DNA of 64,000 bases from Saltatorellus ferox (GCA_007751475.1 CP036434.1:1860001-1924000), one strand, 5' to 3'; positions 33,906 to 42,832 are shown, counted from the first letter of the stretch. Numbers and translations are program-made. Notes: a model not told the origin generated them from the letters alone.

Positions 33906-34832
33906 TCAGGGATCTCGCGGAGGTGCAGAAGGCGGAATGAGGATCTCTGAAAGGGACGTGCCGCAGGTCGGACAGGTTCCCCCCGTGTTCGCCGTGGTGC
34001 CGTGAGCGTGCCCTGCGATGGCTGCCAGCGCGGCGCTCTGGGTGGCCGAGGGCCCGCTCTTCCCCCGCATCTCGTCCGCGCGTACGGCGTTTTCTCGACT
34101 CAGTGCGTCAGAAAAGCCGCTGGCGAGGATGCCTGCGGGCAGCGCGAAGATTCCGACCCCGAGCAGGGCCACCATCGCACCCAGGATCTTGCCGAGGCCG
34201 GTTTCCGGGTACACATCGCCGTATCCAACGGTCGTGAGGGTCGCCACGCCCCACCACATGGTCTGGGGAATGGATTGAAAGCCGGGCTTTTCGGGCCCTT
34301 CGACGTAGTACATCGCCGTCGAACAGGCGACCAGCAGCACCACGGCGACGAACAGCCCCACGAAGAGCTCGTCCCGCTTGTCGCGGATGACGCGCGCGAA
34401 AAGGCGGAGACGCGGGGAGTACCGGCCGAGCCGGAGGAGTCTCAGGATGCGAAGCGGTCTCAGGTCGAGATAGAACGGGAGGACCAGCACGACGAGATCG
34501 AGCAACATCATCGGCTGAACCGCGAACCGGAGTCGTCCGTTCAGCGCGCCCGCGAAGGCGTGATCCTCGACGCAGGACCAGACGCGCAGGCCGTATTCCA
34601 GGCCGAAGATCACCATCGAGGCCAGTTCGAACAGCTCGAAGGCCCGCGGCGCCCGCTCGTAGATCGACGCATCGGTCTGGAGGATCGCCGCCAGGACGTT
34701 GAGGACGATCAAGGCGACGAGGGCCTTGTCCACGAGTCGGCTGATCCGATCTCCGAACCGGTCGACCTCGAGGATGAAGTGGACCCGCCGCCGCAGGGGC
34801 ATCGGGGACGCGGCAGGGGGAGGTGGCTGCAT
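33906..34832 (-). CDS. Voltage-gated potassium channel, six-helix type
   Basis: The 308-residue protein has six membrane helices. An S4-like segment carries arginines every third residue (LRPLRILRLLRLGRYSPRLR), and the pore loop contains TLTTVGYGDVYP with the potassium selectivity filter. The C-terminal tail is cytoplasmic, Ala/Thr-rich and ends with a CPTCG knuckle that could be half of a zinc site. The start at 34832 removes a long upstream reading frame without membrane character. It is divergent from the UGA-containing thioredoxin gene with 96 nt between starts. Confidence 0.88.
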   Translation of the reverse strand: MQPPPPAASPMPLRRRVHFILEVDRFGDRISRLVDKALVALIVLNVLAAILQTDASIYERAPRAFELFELASMVIFGLEYGLRVWSCVEDHAFAGALNGRLRFAVQPMMLLDLVVLVLPFYLDLRPLRILRLLRLGRYSPRLRLFARVIRDKRDELFVGLFVAVVLLVACSTAMYYVEGPEKPGFQSIPQTMWWGVATLTTVGYGDVYPETGLGKILGAMVALLGVGIFALPAGILASGFSDALSRENAVRADEMRGKSGPSATQSAALAAIAGHAHGTTANTGGTCPTCGTSLSEILIPPSAPPRDP

Positions 34833-34928
34833 CCTGTCATTCTGCCCTCTGTCCCGCTTCGTTTCGATCCCCGGACCCCCTCGCCGATCCGCTCCAGATC
34901 GCCCGAAGCGAAGACCGATGTACCGGGC

Positions 34929-35357
34929 ATGTGGCTGAAAATCATCGCGGGAGTCTCGATGGCCAGCGTGCTCGCGTTCGGAGCCGCCCTGGTCTCGAAG
35001 GCGCAGTCTCCCACCAAGAGCGCGACAGGAATCGGGCCGAGTGACGCGAAGTTCGCGGTGATCTCGGAGGGGGAGAAGGTCGTGCTTGCCCAGCACCTCG
35101 ATCCGGGCGGCGCCTACACCGTCCTCCTGTTCGGCGCGGACTGGTGACCCAGCTGCGGTCCCATGCAGGCTCAGTTGGAGACCTTCGCAAACACACGCAG
35201 CGACCTCCGCATCCGCAAGATCGAGCTGCCGCGCCGCGGCTCGGAAGCGGGCGACCAGTTTCAAATCCGGAGCATCCCTCACCTCGTGCTCTTCCGGGGC
35301 ACGGATCGGGTCGCGGACGGCACCCCGGCGGTCACCGCTGCCTTGAACTCCCTTTGA
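34929..35357 (+). CDS. Thioredoxin-fold selenoprotein candidate (UxxC) with an in-frame TGA
   Basis: If the TGA at 35145-35147 is read as selenocysteine, the frame gives a 142-residue exported thioredoxin-like protein. It has an N-terminal signal or anchor (KIIAGVSMASVLAFGAAL), the strand YTVLLFGADW, then U73-P-S-C-G-P-M in place of the normal CxxCGPM, a helix, and the cis-proline strand SIPHLVLFRG. The frames before and after the TGA are the same, no base is missing, and the part after the TGA keeps the thioredoxin pattern, so this is not a frameshift. A point-mutated pseudogene or sequencing error replacing TGT/TGC is the alternative. A hairpin that could be a bSECIS lies just downstream. 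Confidence 0.75.
35157..35183 (+). promoter_or_regulatory. Possible bacterial SECIS hairpin
   Basis: GGUC-CCA (35157-35163) pairs with UGG-(A)-GACC (35176-35183), leaving one bulged A and a 12-base loop. The loop has GG at 35168-35169, about 21 nt after the UGA. Bacterial SECIS elements are hairpins inside the coding region, with a G-containing apical loop roughly 16-37 nt from the UGA, so the position fits. A competing stem (AGCUGC with GCAGGCU) is also possible. Folded by eye only. Confidence 0.45.
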
Positions 35358-35512
35358 AGATCGAGGAGGCATGGAAGATCGAGACGGCTCCGAGCTCGAC
35401 CATCGCGATGCCTGCTCCGAGGCCACGGCACCCGCGCGAGCAGGCGGAACGTTTCACGCGCTGGGTCGTCGCTTGCGTGGTCGGGCTGGTGCTCCTCTAC
35501 GGATTCCAATAG
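35354..35512 (+). CDS. Possible 52-residue tail-anchored protein
   Basis: A TTG start overlapping the thioredoxin stop as TTGA would give 52 residues ending in a single membrane helix (FTRWVVACVVGLVLLYGF). The same TTGA arrangement is used by an ABC permease gene in this window. An ATG at 35408 would give 34 residues with the same helix. There is no clear ribosome-binding site, so the gene is uncertain. Confidence 0.35.
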   Translation: MKIEEAWKIETAPSSTIAMPAPRPRHPREQAERFTRWVVACVVGLVLLYGFQ

Positions 35513-35583
35513 CGCAGCAATTCTCTCGGCTCCTGGCCATTCCGGGGGGGGCGTCCAGGGACCCAAGAGTTCACAATGCGCGC

Positions 35584-36822
35584 ATGTTCCGTTCATGCGC
35601 TCGAACCACTTCGGTTTCCCTCTCCCTTTCGCTGCTCGGGGGCCTTGGCTCTCTTCTGAGCCTGGCCTCTTTTCAGGGCCCAGGCGACGGCCCGCCGCCC
35701 ACTCCCGTCCGGGCGATTCGCGCGGCGCTCCAGGAGACTCAGGCCCGCGAGGCCGTTACGGGTAGCCTCAAGGCCGCCTACGACGCCGAACTCGCGGCGC
35801 GCGAGGAAGGAGCGGTCCTCGCCGTCACGGCTCGTGAGGGCCGCATGGTGCGCCGGGGCGACACGCTGGTCGAGATCGACACCAAGCGACTGGCGGCCCA
35901 GCGCGAAGGTGTGGCGGCACGGCTCGCCGAGGCGCAGGCGGCCGCGATCCGAGCGGCTGCCGAGGCCGAGGACGCGGACCTGGACCTGACCGCCTTGGAG
36001 GCCGCGGCCAAGGGGGGCAGCGCCGTTTCGGACCGTGAGCTTCGCCGTGCGCGGACCCTCGCGAAGAGCCTCCGTGCTGGCGTGAACGCAGCAGGAAAAC
36101 GCTCCGAATCGCTCAGCGCCGAACTCGATCTCTGGGACCTGCGCCTCGCGGACGCCACGCTCCGCGCGCCCTTCGATGGAACGGTCGTGGAGAACCACGT
36201 GGAGGTCGGGGAATGGGTGTCTCCTGGCACGCCGCTCGTTCGGCTCGTGTCGAGTGGGAACCTCGAGGTCTGGCTGGATCTTCCCGAAGGTCTGATGTCG
36301 TCCACGGCCGAACTCACGAAGACGGGCACCCTTCGTCTCCAGGCCGGTTCGGGCAACGAAGCGGTCGTCGCTACCGACCTGCGCGCCATTCCCCGCGTCG
36401 ATCCGGGGACGCGCACGTTTCCGATCGTGGCCTCGATCCAGGGCGAAAGCGCCGCCGGCCTCTCCCCCGGAATGAGCGCGTCCGCCTGGATCCCTGTCGG
36501 TGAGAAGACCTCGACCTTGCTCGTGCCCAAGGACTCGCTCGTCTACCGGCCCGGTGGCATCTCGGTGATGACCGTGGGCGGGCGTGACGAGGGCGGCGCC
36601 AGCGTCGGCGGTGTGGCCGTGATGGTGCCCATTCGCATCCTCTTCGAAACCGAGCGTGAGGTGGCGGTCGAGATCGTCGAAGGCGGTCTCCAAGCAGGCG
36701 CGGTCGTCATCGTCGAGGGGAACGAGCGGCTCTTCCCGGGCACGCCCGTGAACGCGTCGATCCGCCCGCCTGCGCCCGCCGACGAGAGCCGCCCGAGCCA
36801 GCGCAACGGAGCCGGTCAATGA
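35584..36822 (+). CDS. RND efflux periplasmic adaptor (membrane fusion protein)
   Basis: The 412-residue protein starts with a hydrophobic export signal. The split lipoyl halves (AREEGAVLAVTAREGRMVRR with GDTLVEIDTK, and LRAPFDGTVVENHVEVGEWV) enclose an Ala/Glu-rich coiled-coil hairpin of about 80 residues, followed by a beta-barrel (PGTRTFPIVASI, LSPGMSASAWIP) and a membrane-proximal domain. These are the hallmarks of HlyD/AcrA-type adaptors, which link an RND pump to an outer-membrane channel. The stop overlaps the pump start as ATGA. No TolC-like gene lies in the window. Confidence 0.88.
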   Translation: MFRSCARTTSVSLSLSLLGGLGSLLSLASFQGPGDGPPPTPVRAIRAALQETQAREAVTGSLKAAYDAELAAREEGAVLAVTAREGRMVRRGDTLVEIDTKRLAAQREGVAARLAEAQAAAIRAAAEAEDADLDLTALEAAAKGGSAVSDRELRRARTLAKSLRAGVNAAGKRSESLSAELDLWDLRLADATLRAPFDGTVVENHVEVGEWVSPGTPLVRLVSSGNLEVWLDLPEGLMSSTAELTKTGTLRLQAGSGNEAVVATDLRAIPRVDPGTRTFPIVASIQGESAAGLSPGMSASAWIPVGEKTSTLLVPKDSLVYRPGGISVMTVGGRDEGGASVGGVAVMVPIRILFETEREVAVEIVEGGLQAGAVVIVEGNERLFPGTPVNASIRPPAPADESRPSQRNGAGQ

Positions 36823-39800
36823 ACCTGATCCGCCAGGCTGTCGCCCAGCCGATCACCGTCTCCGTCGGGATCCTGCTCGCGCTGCTCGCGGGCCTGATCG
36901 CGACGCTGCGCGTCCCGATCCAGATGACGCCCGAGGTCGAGTCGGTCGTCATCGCGGTCACGACGTTCTGGGAAGGCGCGTCCTCCCAGGAGATCGAGAC
37001 CGACGTGATCGAGCCCCAGGAGGAGCGCCTCGGCAACCTCTCCGGGCTCGTCCAGATGACGTCCGTCAGCTCGTCGAACCAGGGGCAGATCCGCCTCGAG
37101 TTCAAGACCGGCACGCCGATCGCCGACGCGCGTACGGAGGTGGACCTCAAGCTCGCCGAGGTGCCGGGCTATCCCGAAGGGGTTCTCCAGCCCGTCGTCG
37201 TCGACGTCGACCCCGAGTCCGTCGACTACATCGCGTGGGTCGGTCTCTCCTCGACGGATCCCGCATTCGATCCGACGACGCTGAAGGACTTCGTGGACCG
37301 GCGCATCGTGCCGCGTCTGGAGCGGATCCCCGGCATCGCCGAGGTCGGCTTCCTCGGGGCCCAGGAGCGCGAGCTGCTCGTCATCGTCGATCCGCTCCGT
37401 CTCGCCAATCGCGGCGTGACCTACACGGAACTCCTCAGCCGCCTCCGCGAAGAAAACGGCAACTGGTCGGCGGGCAAGCTGCCGGAGGGCAAGAACGACA
37501 TCCGCATCCGGGCCGTCGGCCGCTTCCAGGACCCCGAGGACGTGCTCGACGTCGTCCTGCGCGACACCGAAGCCGGGCCGGTCCTCGTTCGCGATATCGC
37601 GACGGTCTCGGTCGGCTTCAAGGAACGCACCGACTGGGTGCGCTCCCGCGGCCAGCTCATGCCGTTCTTCAACTTCCAGCTGGAGAGCGGCGCGAACCTT
37701 CTCGACACGATGACGGGGATCGATGCTGAGATCGCGTCGCTCAACGCGCCGAACGGTCTGCTCGATCTGGAGGCCCAGCGCCTCGGCATCGACGGCACGC
37801 TCGAACTCGTGAAGTCCTACGACGCCACGGCCTACGTGCGCCAGGCCCTCGGTCTGGTCCAGAGCAACATCGTCATCGGCGGTGCGATCGCGACGCTCGT
37901 GCTGCTGCTGTTCCTGCGCTCGTTCCGCACCGTCGGCATCGTCGCCGTCAGCATCCCGATCTCGATCATCGTCGCGATCGTCGTGCTCGTCGCGATGGGG
38001 CGCAGCGTCAACATCGTTTCGCTCGCAGGCATGGCCTTCGCCGTCGGGATGGTGGTGGACAACGCCATCGTCGTGATCGAGAACATCTTCCGTCACCTGG
38101 AGATGGGCAAGGGCGTGCGCGAGGCCTCGATCGAGGGCACCGAGGAGGTCGGAGGCGCCGTGCTCGCCTCGACGCTCACGACCGTCGTTGTGTTCGTGCC
38201 GATCCTTCTCATCGAGGATGCGGCGGGCCAGCTCTTCCGCGACATCGCCCTTGCCATCGTGGCGGCGGTCGGTCTCTCGCTGATCGTGTCGGTGCTCGTG
38301 ATTCCCTCCGCGGCAGCGGCGCTTTTGAAGAAGCCCACGCAGGGGGAAGGCGGAGCCCTCGGGTCCAGCCAGGAGCCGAGCGGACTCGCCGGCAAGATCT
38401 CGGGGCTCGTTCGCTGGCTCGGCGCGCATCCGGCTCGCCGAATCGGCGTCATCGCTGGCTTCACGATCGTGACGATCTTCGGCATCCGGTGGCTCGCGCC
38501 GCCGCTGGACTACCTGCCCACCGGCAACCGGAACATCTCGTTCGGCATCCTGTTCCCGCCGCCTGCGTACAACCTGGATCAGCTCTCGGAGATCGGCGAT
38601 CGGATCGAGGACCGTATCCGTCCCTTCTGGGAGGCAGCGGACGATCAGTTCCAGGTCGAGGCTGTCCTGCGCGGCGGTCCTGATCCAGGCACCGACGAGC
38701 GCCATCCAATCCCGGTGTTCACGCCCGGGGGCATGCTGGAGGTCACGCCGCCGCCGATCGAGAACTACTTCCTCGTCGGTATCGGCGGGCAGATGTTCCA
38801 CGGCGCCATCGCGACGGATGACACCAAGGCCGTGGACGCGGCTTCGCTCCTGCAGTGGTCCACCGGCGACGGCGTGGCGCCGGACGTCTTCGCGTTCGCG
38901 CTTCAGCTGCCGCTCTTCCGCACGGGCGGTACGACGGGCTCGGCGATCAGCATCGACCTCACCGCGCGCGAGCTGGAAGAGATCGTTCCTGCCGCGGGCG
39001 CGCTTCTCGGGCAGCTCATAGGCGCCTTCGGTCCATACGCCGTTCAGCCGGACCCGGCCAACTTCTCGCTGCCGTCGCCGGAGCTTCGCTTCGTGCCCGA
39101 CGACGAGCGCCTGCGTGAGGCGGGGCTTTCCCGACGCGACCTCGGCCTCGCCGTTCAGGCGGGTGGGGACGGGCTGATCGTGCCGCGTCAGTTCGAGTTC
39201 GGCGGGGAACTCAAGGACCTCAAGATCCTGAGCCCCGCGTCCCGCGGCTCCGATCCCGTGCCCGCGCTCCTGGCGTCGCCGCTCGCGACGCCGGACGGCC
39301 GCGTCGTCACGCTCGGGGCGGTCTCCAGCATCGAGCGCGTCACGGCGCCAGACCGCATCAAGCGCGTCGACCGTCAGCGAGCCATCTCGCTGGAGCTCAC
39401 GCCGCCGGCGGAGATCCCGCTGGAGCAGGCGCTCACCATGGTCGATGGGATCATCAGCGATCTGCGCGCGAAGGGCGCGATCAGCCAGGACATCGAGGTC
39501 CGCTACACCGGTTCGGCGGGCAAGCTGGCGGACATCAAGAAGGCGCTCGCCGGCGACGGCTCCTTCATCGGAACGCTTTCGAGCTCCCTGTTCCTGGCGC
39601 TCAGCATCGTCTACCTCCTGATGGTGGTGCTCTTCCAGAGCTTCCTCTATCCGGTGGTGATCCTCGTCAGCGTCCCGCTCGCGACCCTCGGCGGCTTCGC
39701 AGGCCTCGCGATCGTGCACGCGTGGAGCGCGAGCGATCGCTACATGCCGACGCAGAACCTGGACGTTCTGACGATCCTTGGCTTCGTCATTCTGGCGGGT

Positions 39801-40106
39801 GTCGTCGTGAACAACGCCATCCTGATCGTGCACCAGGCGCTGCACTTCGTGCGCCGCGACGGCATGGAGATCCCGAAGGGCATCTCGGAAGCAGTCCGCT
39901 CGCGCGTGCGTCCGATCGCGATGAGCACGCTCACTTCGGTGGGCGGGATGCTCCCCCTCGTGCTCATGCCCGGCTCGGGCTCCGAGCTCTACCGCGGCCT
40001 CGGCGCGGTGGTCGTGGGAGGTCTGGTGGTCTCGACCGTCTTCACGCTGGTCCTCGTGCCGCTGCTTCTATCGACGGCGATGCGTTTCTCGGAGAAGCGC
40101 AAGTAG
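36819..40106 (+). CDS. RND superfamily efflux pump permease
   Basis: The 1095-residue protein has the full AcrB-type layout: helix 1, a large porter loop, helices 2-6, a second loop from about residue 560, and helices 8-12. Helix 4 reads GMAFAVGMVVDNAIVVIEN, so the Asp-Asp pair of HAE1 pumps is Asp-Asn here, as in many HAE2-like or SwrC-like members. The last helices carry ILAGVVVNNAILIVHQ and MSTLTSVGGMLPLVL. It should be a proton-driven exporter of drugs, lipids or other amphiphiles, working with the adaptor just upstream. The substrate is not predictable. Confidence 0.92.
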   Translation: MNLIRQAVAQPITVSVGILLALLAGLIATLRVPIQMTPEVESVVIAVTTFWEGASSQEIETDVIEPQEERLGNLSGLVQMTSVSSSNQGQIRLEFKTGTPIADARTEVDLKLAEVPGYPEGVLQPVVVDVDPESVDYIAWVGLSSTDPAFDPTTLKDFVDRRIVPRLERIPGIAEVGFLGAQERELLVIVDPLRLANRGVTYTELLSRLREENGNWSAGKLPEGKNDIRIRAVGRFQDPEDVLDVVLRDTEAGPVLVRDIATVSVGFKERTDWVRSRGQLMPFFNFQLESGANLLDTMTGIDAEIASLNAPNGLLDLEAQRLGIDGTLELVKSYDATAYVRQALGLVQSNIVIGGAIATLVLLLFLRSFRTVGIVAVSIPISIIVAIVVLVAMGRSVNIVSLAGMAFAVGMVVDNAIVVIENIFRHLEMGKGVREASIEGTEEVGGAVLASTLTTVVVFVPILLIEDAAGQLFRDIALAIVAAVGLSLIVSVLVIPSAAAALLKKPTQGEGGALGSSQEPSGLAGKISGLVRWLGAHPARRIGVIAGFTIVTIFGIRWLAPPLDYLPTGNRNISFGILFPPPAYNLDQLSEIGDRIEDRIRPFWEAADDQFQVEAVLRGGPDPGTDERHPIPVFTPGGMLEVTPPPIENYFLVGIGGQMFHGAIATDDTKAVDAASLLQWSTGDGVAPDVFAFALQLPLFRTGGTTGSAISIDLTARELEEIVPAAGALLGQLIGAFGPYAVQPDPANFSLPSPELRFVPDDERLREAGLSRRDLGLAVQAGGDGLIVPRQFEFGGELKDLKILSPASRGSDPVPALLASPLATPDGRVVTLGAVSSIERVTAPDRIKRVDRQRAISLELTPPAEIPLEQALTMVDGIISDLRAKGAISQDIEVRYTGSAGKLADIKKALAGDGSFIGTLSSSLFLALSIVYLLMVVLFQSFLYPVVILVSVPLATLGGFAGLAIVHAWSASDRYMPTQNLDVLTILGFVILAGVVVNNAILIVHQALHFVRRDGMEIPKGISEAVRSRVRPIAMSTLTSVGGMLPLVLMPGSGSELYRGLGAVVVGGLVVSTVFTLVLVPLLLSTAMRFSEKRK

Positions 40107-40240
40107 CGAGCCGAAAGGTGCCCTGTCTCCCGCTCCACTTCGTCCAGCCTGTTGAGAACCATTTGTGAAGCAGCACCGTCCGATCCTGACTCTGTGTTGA
40201 GGTAGCGATCCAAATGGCATCCTAGGAGTCTGCGCCACAG

Positions 40241-40270
40241 AATGCGACGAACTTCTGATTCAGGGCACTA
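40241..40270. repeat. Remnant end of a second copy of the MITE-like element
   Basis: These 30 bases are a near-exact copy of the right end of the adjacent complete element, including the terminal TA. They lie directly against its left end, so the junction forms a 28-bp inverted repeat around TA with two mismatches. It looks like the leftover of an earlier insertion into which the present element inserted. Confidence 0.7.
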
Positions 40271-40435
40271 GTGCCCCGAATCAAAAGTTCGTCGCATTAG
40301 TTTCGCCTGTTTCGCTCCGTAGCTGCGTTGCCGAACCTTGGACGGAACTACTGCTACGCACTGCGGTTCGGACGCCTTGCTACGAAACGAAACAGACTGA
40401 AACTAATACGACGAACTTCTGATTCAGGGCACTAG
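40268..40435. mobile_element. MITE-like element, 168 bp, with about 70-bp inverted repeats
   Basis: Both ends begin CTAGTGCCC and continue as imperfect inverted repeats for about 70 bases (AGTTCGTCG, TTAGTTTC and CTGTTTCG blocks on each side). No protein is encoded. The element is bounded by TA on both sides, as expected of the TA target duplications left by IS630/Tc1-mariner transposases. The right end overlaps the 3' end of the PilX-like gene and supplies its last three codons (Leu-Val-Pro) and the stop. The family assignment rests on the TA and inverted repeats only. Confidence 0.7.
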
Positions 40436-42832
40436 CCCGGCGGCCTGTGCGGCGAGGAGAGCTTTGGCAGCGGCGGCTTCTGCGGCGGCAGCGGCGGCTG
40501 CCGCCGAGGCGACCGCGGCTCGAGCGTCGGCTGCTGACTGGTCGGCGGCCTTGTCAGCGGCTTTCTGCTCTTCCTTGGCGGCTTTCTCCGCCGCCTCGGC
40601 CGCGTCCTTCGACGTCGGATCCTCGGCCGCAGCGGCCGCCGCCTTCTCCGCGGCCTTCGCCGCCTTCTCCGCGGCCTTGGCTGCTTTCTCGGCCGCCTTC
40701 ACAGCTGCTTCCACGGCCTTGTCGGCTTTCTTCTGGGCGTCCTTCGCGGCCTTGGCCGCGGCGTCCGCCTGCTTCTTCGTGATGGCCACAGGGCTCGTTT
40801 CGCCCGTGGCACCCGCCGGATCCTGGTTCGCGAACCAGTCGATCACGTCTTCCACCTGGTCCTGGAACGTGGCGTCCCAGTCCCAGTCTTCCTGGCCCGC
40901 CGAGGGGTCGGCCGGAGCGGTTTCCCCTGCCTGCTCCACGATTTGCATCCGCGCGGCCATTCGGTCCTGGGCCTCGATCGAGGCGACGTCGCTCCAGTCG
41001 AACGCGGACTCTGGGCCCGCGTAGCGCTGCTCGAGTCCGCTCGCGTCGAGGTAGCGGATGCTCAACGCCACATCGTCGAGGCGATGGGCCGCGCCGAGCG
41101 GGGGATGGGGGGCGGCGTTGGCCCCTCCGATCTGAACGCCGAGGGACGCCAGGCCGGTCGCCGGACGCTCGGTCGGAGCGGGCAGGTCGAGGATCTGCCA
41201 GGTGTCCTGCTCTGGCACGGCGAGAACGCCTCGGTAGGACTCGTCGTCGAAATGGAGCCTCGCGCCAGCCCCGATCTCGAGGCGCTGCGCGACGACTCCT
41301 CCGAAGACCTCGAAGTTTCCTCCGAGGTGAACCGTGGAGCCGGGCGCGTAGACCGTGCCGTGGAACCTGGACGTGGCATCCAGCTGCAGGGGAGGGCCGG
41401 GATCGCCGGCGAACTCCGGGGCGGCCTGGATCGACACCTCCTTCGAACTCGCGCCCGTCGTTTCGACGAAGGAGGCCGGGTCCATGAGAATGGATCCCGT
41501 CACGAACAGCTCGACGTCGCCGTCCCGCGTGTCGAGGGTCAGCGTCGAGCCACCTTCCAGCGTGAGGTCGTGCACGACCAACCTCGCCGGGCCGCGGACG
41601 ATCACATCGCTTCCTGCCGCAGCCGAGAAGGTGCCGATACGCATGTCGCCAGGCGGTACGACGCGCGGGATGGCGCTGGAGTGGGTGAGGTCAACAGCAT
41701 CTCCGAGGTTCGGGATCTCGACGGGGTGGACCTGGGCCTGCATGGCCCGGGGGGTCGTCGAGCCGCTGATCGTCGCGGTGTCGAGGCCCGTGACCTGGCC
41801 ATTGACGCCGGGCTGAAGGGAACCGAAGACCGCCACGGCCGCTGTGGCGTCTGCGAAGGTGATGTTTCCGTTGGACCCAAGGACGCCCCCGCTCAGCGTG
41901 TGCTGCGGCGGTTCACCAGGTGCTGTTCCGGAAGTAGGACCCGGGCCAGCCGCTGCGGAAGGCGCGGAGAGGGGGTCGACCAGGAGAGCCCCCGCGTCAC
42001 TCGCCTGCTTGAGGATCAAGAGGTCGTCCAGGAACGCGAGGTACTCGACGGGACCGAGGGGCGACTCAGGATTGGTGGGCTGGGCCTTCAGTGTCCAGAT
42101 GGGGTCTCCTACCTCCTGGTCTCGAAGCGTCACCTGCTTGGATAGAACGGCGAGAAGGCCCTCGGGGGTCAGCACGTCCGCGTACCGGTTGGCGGCGATC
42201 TGGGCCGGCCGGTGCACGGAATCGTCCAGCACGAACGGCGCCACAGGGGAGGGCGGCTCGCCGAGGAGCTGCGCGGCAATCGCTGCTATCTCCTCGTCGT
42301 ACGACCGGTCCGTGGAGTCGAAGCCGTCGGCGAGCAGCGTCGATTCGATGATGATCTCCTCGTCCGCAAAGAAGCCGAGGGGCGGTTCTTCTGGCTCCAC
42401 GATGAGCCCGAGCATGGCACGCCCTCCGCCGACGGTCGCGGTCGCCCGCAGCCAGACCTTGCGATCGGGAGTCTCGGCCGATTCCACCCAGAGCAGGCCG
42501 TCACCGTAGGACGCGGCGTTGTTCGCCGACGCAATCCTGCCGCTGCGTCCCATCCGGACGGCGTGGAAGGCTTCCGCGAGGCCGGCTTCTGCCAGGTAGA
42601 AGGCTCGCATCTGATCGACCGATCCGGTCTGCGCCTTGGAGGTCTTCGCTGCGAGCTGGACGAAGCCGATGCAGAGGCCGGAGACGACAGTGACGAGGAT
42701 CAGCGCGAGCACCAGCGCGAAGCCGGCGCGCTTCCCGGGCGGCGCCGTTCCCGCGCGGGTGCCGTGGACCTCCACGCGGCGAGCTCCTGCGCCGTGGCCC
42801 TCGCCTTCCGCCGCTCTGATCCTGGCCTGCAT
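40424..42832 (-). CDS. PilX-like pilin-type protein with an Ala/Lys-rich tail
   Basis: The 802-residue protein has a type IV pilin-like N-terminal helix (GFALVLALILVTVVSGLC) followed by QMRAFYLAEAGLAEAFHAVR, as in PilX-like minor pilins of Gram-negative bacteria. A long beta-rich middle region (about residues 200-560) has parallel-beta-helix-like strands (HGTVYAPGSTVHLGGNFEVFG). The last 130 residues are an Ala/Lys/Glu coiled tail with KAAEKAAKAAEKAAKAAEKA, reminiscent of histone H1-like tails. The ATG at 42832 lies inside a palindromic repeat; the frame is open to 43156. The stop is provided by a MITE-like element. Not in a pilus operon. Confidence 0.7.
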   Translation of the reverse strand: MQARIRAAEGEGHGAGARRVEVHGTRAGTAPPGKRAGFALVLALILVTVVSGLCIGFVQLAAKTSKAQTGSVDQMRAFYLAEAGLAEAFHAVRMGRSGRIASANNAASYGDGLLWVESAETPDRKVWLRATATVGGGRAMLGLIVEPEEPPLGFFADEEIIIESTLLADGFDSTDRSYDEEIAAIAAQLLGEPPSPVAPFVLDDSVHRPAQIAANRYADVLTPEGLLAVLSKQVTLRDQEVGDPIWTLKAQPTNPESPLGPVEYLAFLDDLLILKQASDAGALLVDPLSAPSAAAGPGPTSGTAPGEPPQHTLSGGVLGSNGNITFADATAAVAVFGSLQPGVNGQVTGLDTATISGSTTPRAMQAQVHPVEIPNLGDAVDLTHSSAIPRVVPPGDMRIGTFSAAAGSDVIVRGPARLVVHDLTLEGGSTLTLDTRDGDVELFVTGSILMDPASFVETTGASSKEVSIQAAPEFAGDPGPPLQLDATSRFHGTVYAPGSTVHLGGNFEVFGGVVAQRLEIGAGARLHFDDESYRGVLAVPEQDTWQILDLPAPTERPATGLASLGVQIGGANAAPHPPLGAAHRLDDVALSIRYLDASGLEQRYAGPESAFDWSDVASIEAQDRMAARMQIVEQAGETAPADPSAGQEDWDWDATFQDQVEDVIDWFANQDPAGATGETSPVAITKKQADAAAKAAKDAQKKADKAVEAAVKAAEKAAKAAEKAAKAAEKAAAAAAEDPTSKDAAEAAEKAAKEEQKAADKAADQSAADARAAVASAAAAAAAAEAAAAKALLAAQAAGLVP

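Noticed and set aside
31641..33950. A 769-codon plus-strand frame opposite the metalloprotease
   Set aside because: Antisense shadow; the minus strand has a signal peptide, HExxH motif, shared module and terminator.
35141..35163. Thioredoxin gene broken by a nonsense mutation or frameshift
   Set aside because: The frame is the same on both sides and the TGA falls exactly on the first redox Cys. A random nonsense mutation there is possible but less likely than selenocysteine; kept as the stated alternative.
36816..39845. A 1009-codon open frame on the minus strand opposite the RND pump
   Set aside because: It is a codon-bias shadow: high GC in third positions opens the antisense frame. The composition is Arg/Asp/His-rich without motifs, while the plus strand encodes a complete RND pump.
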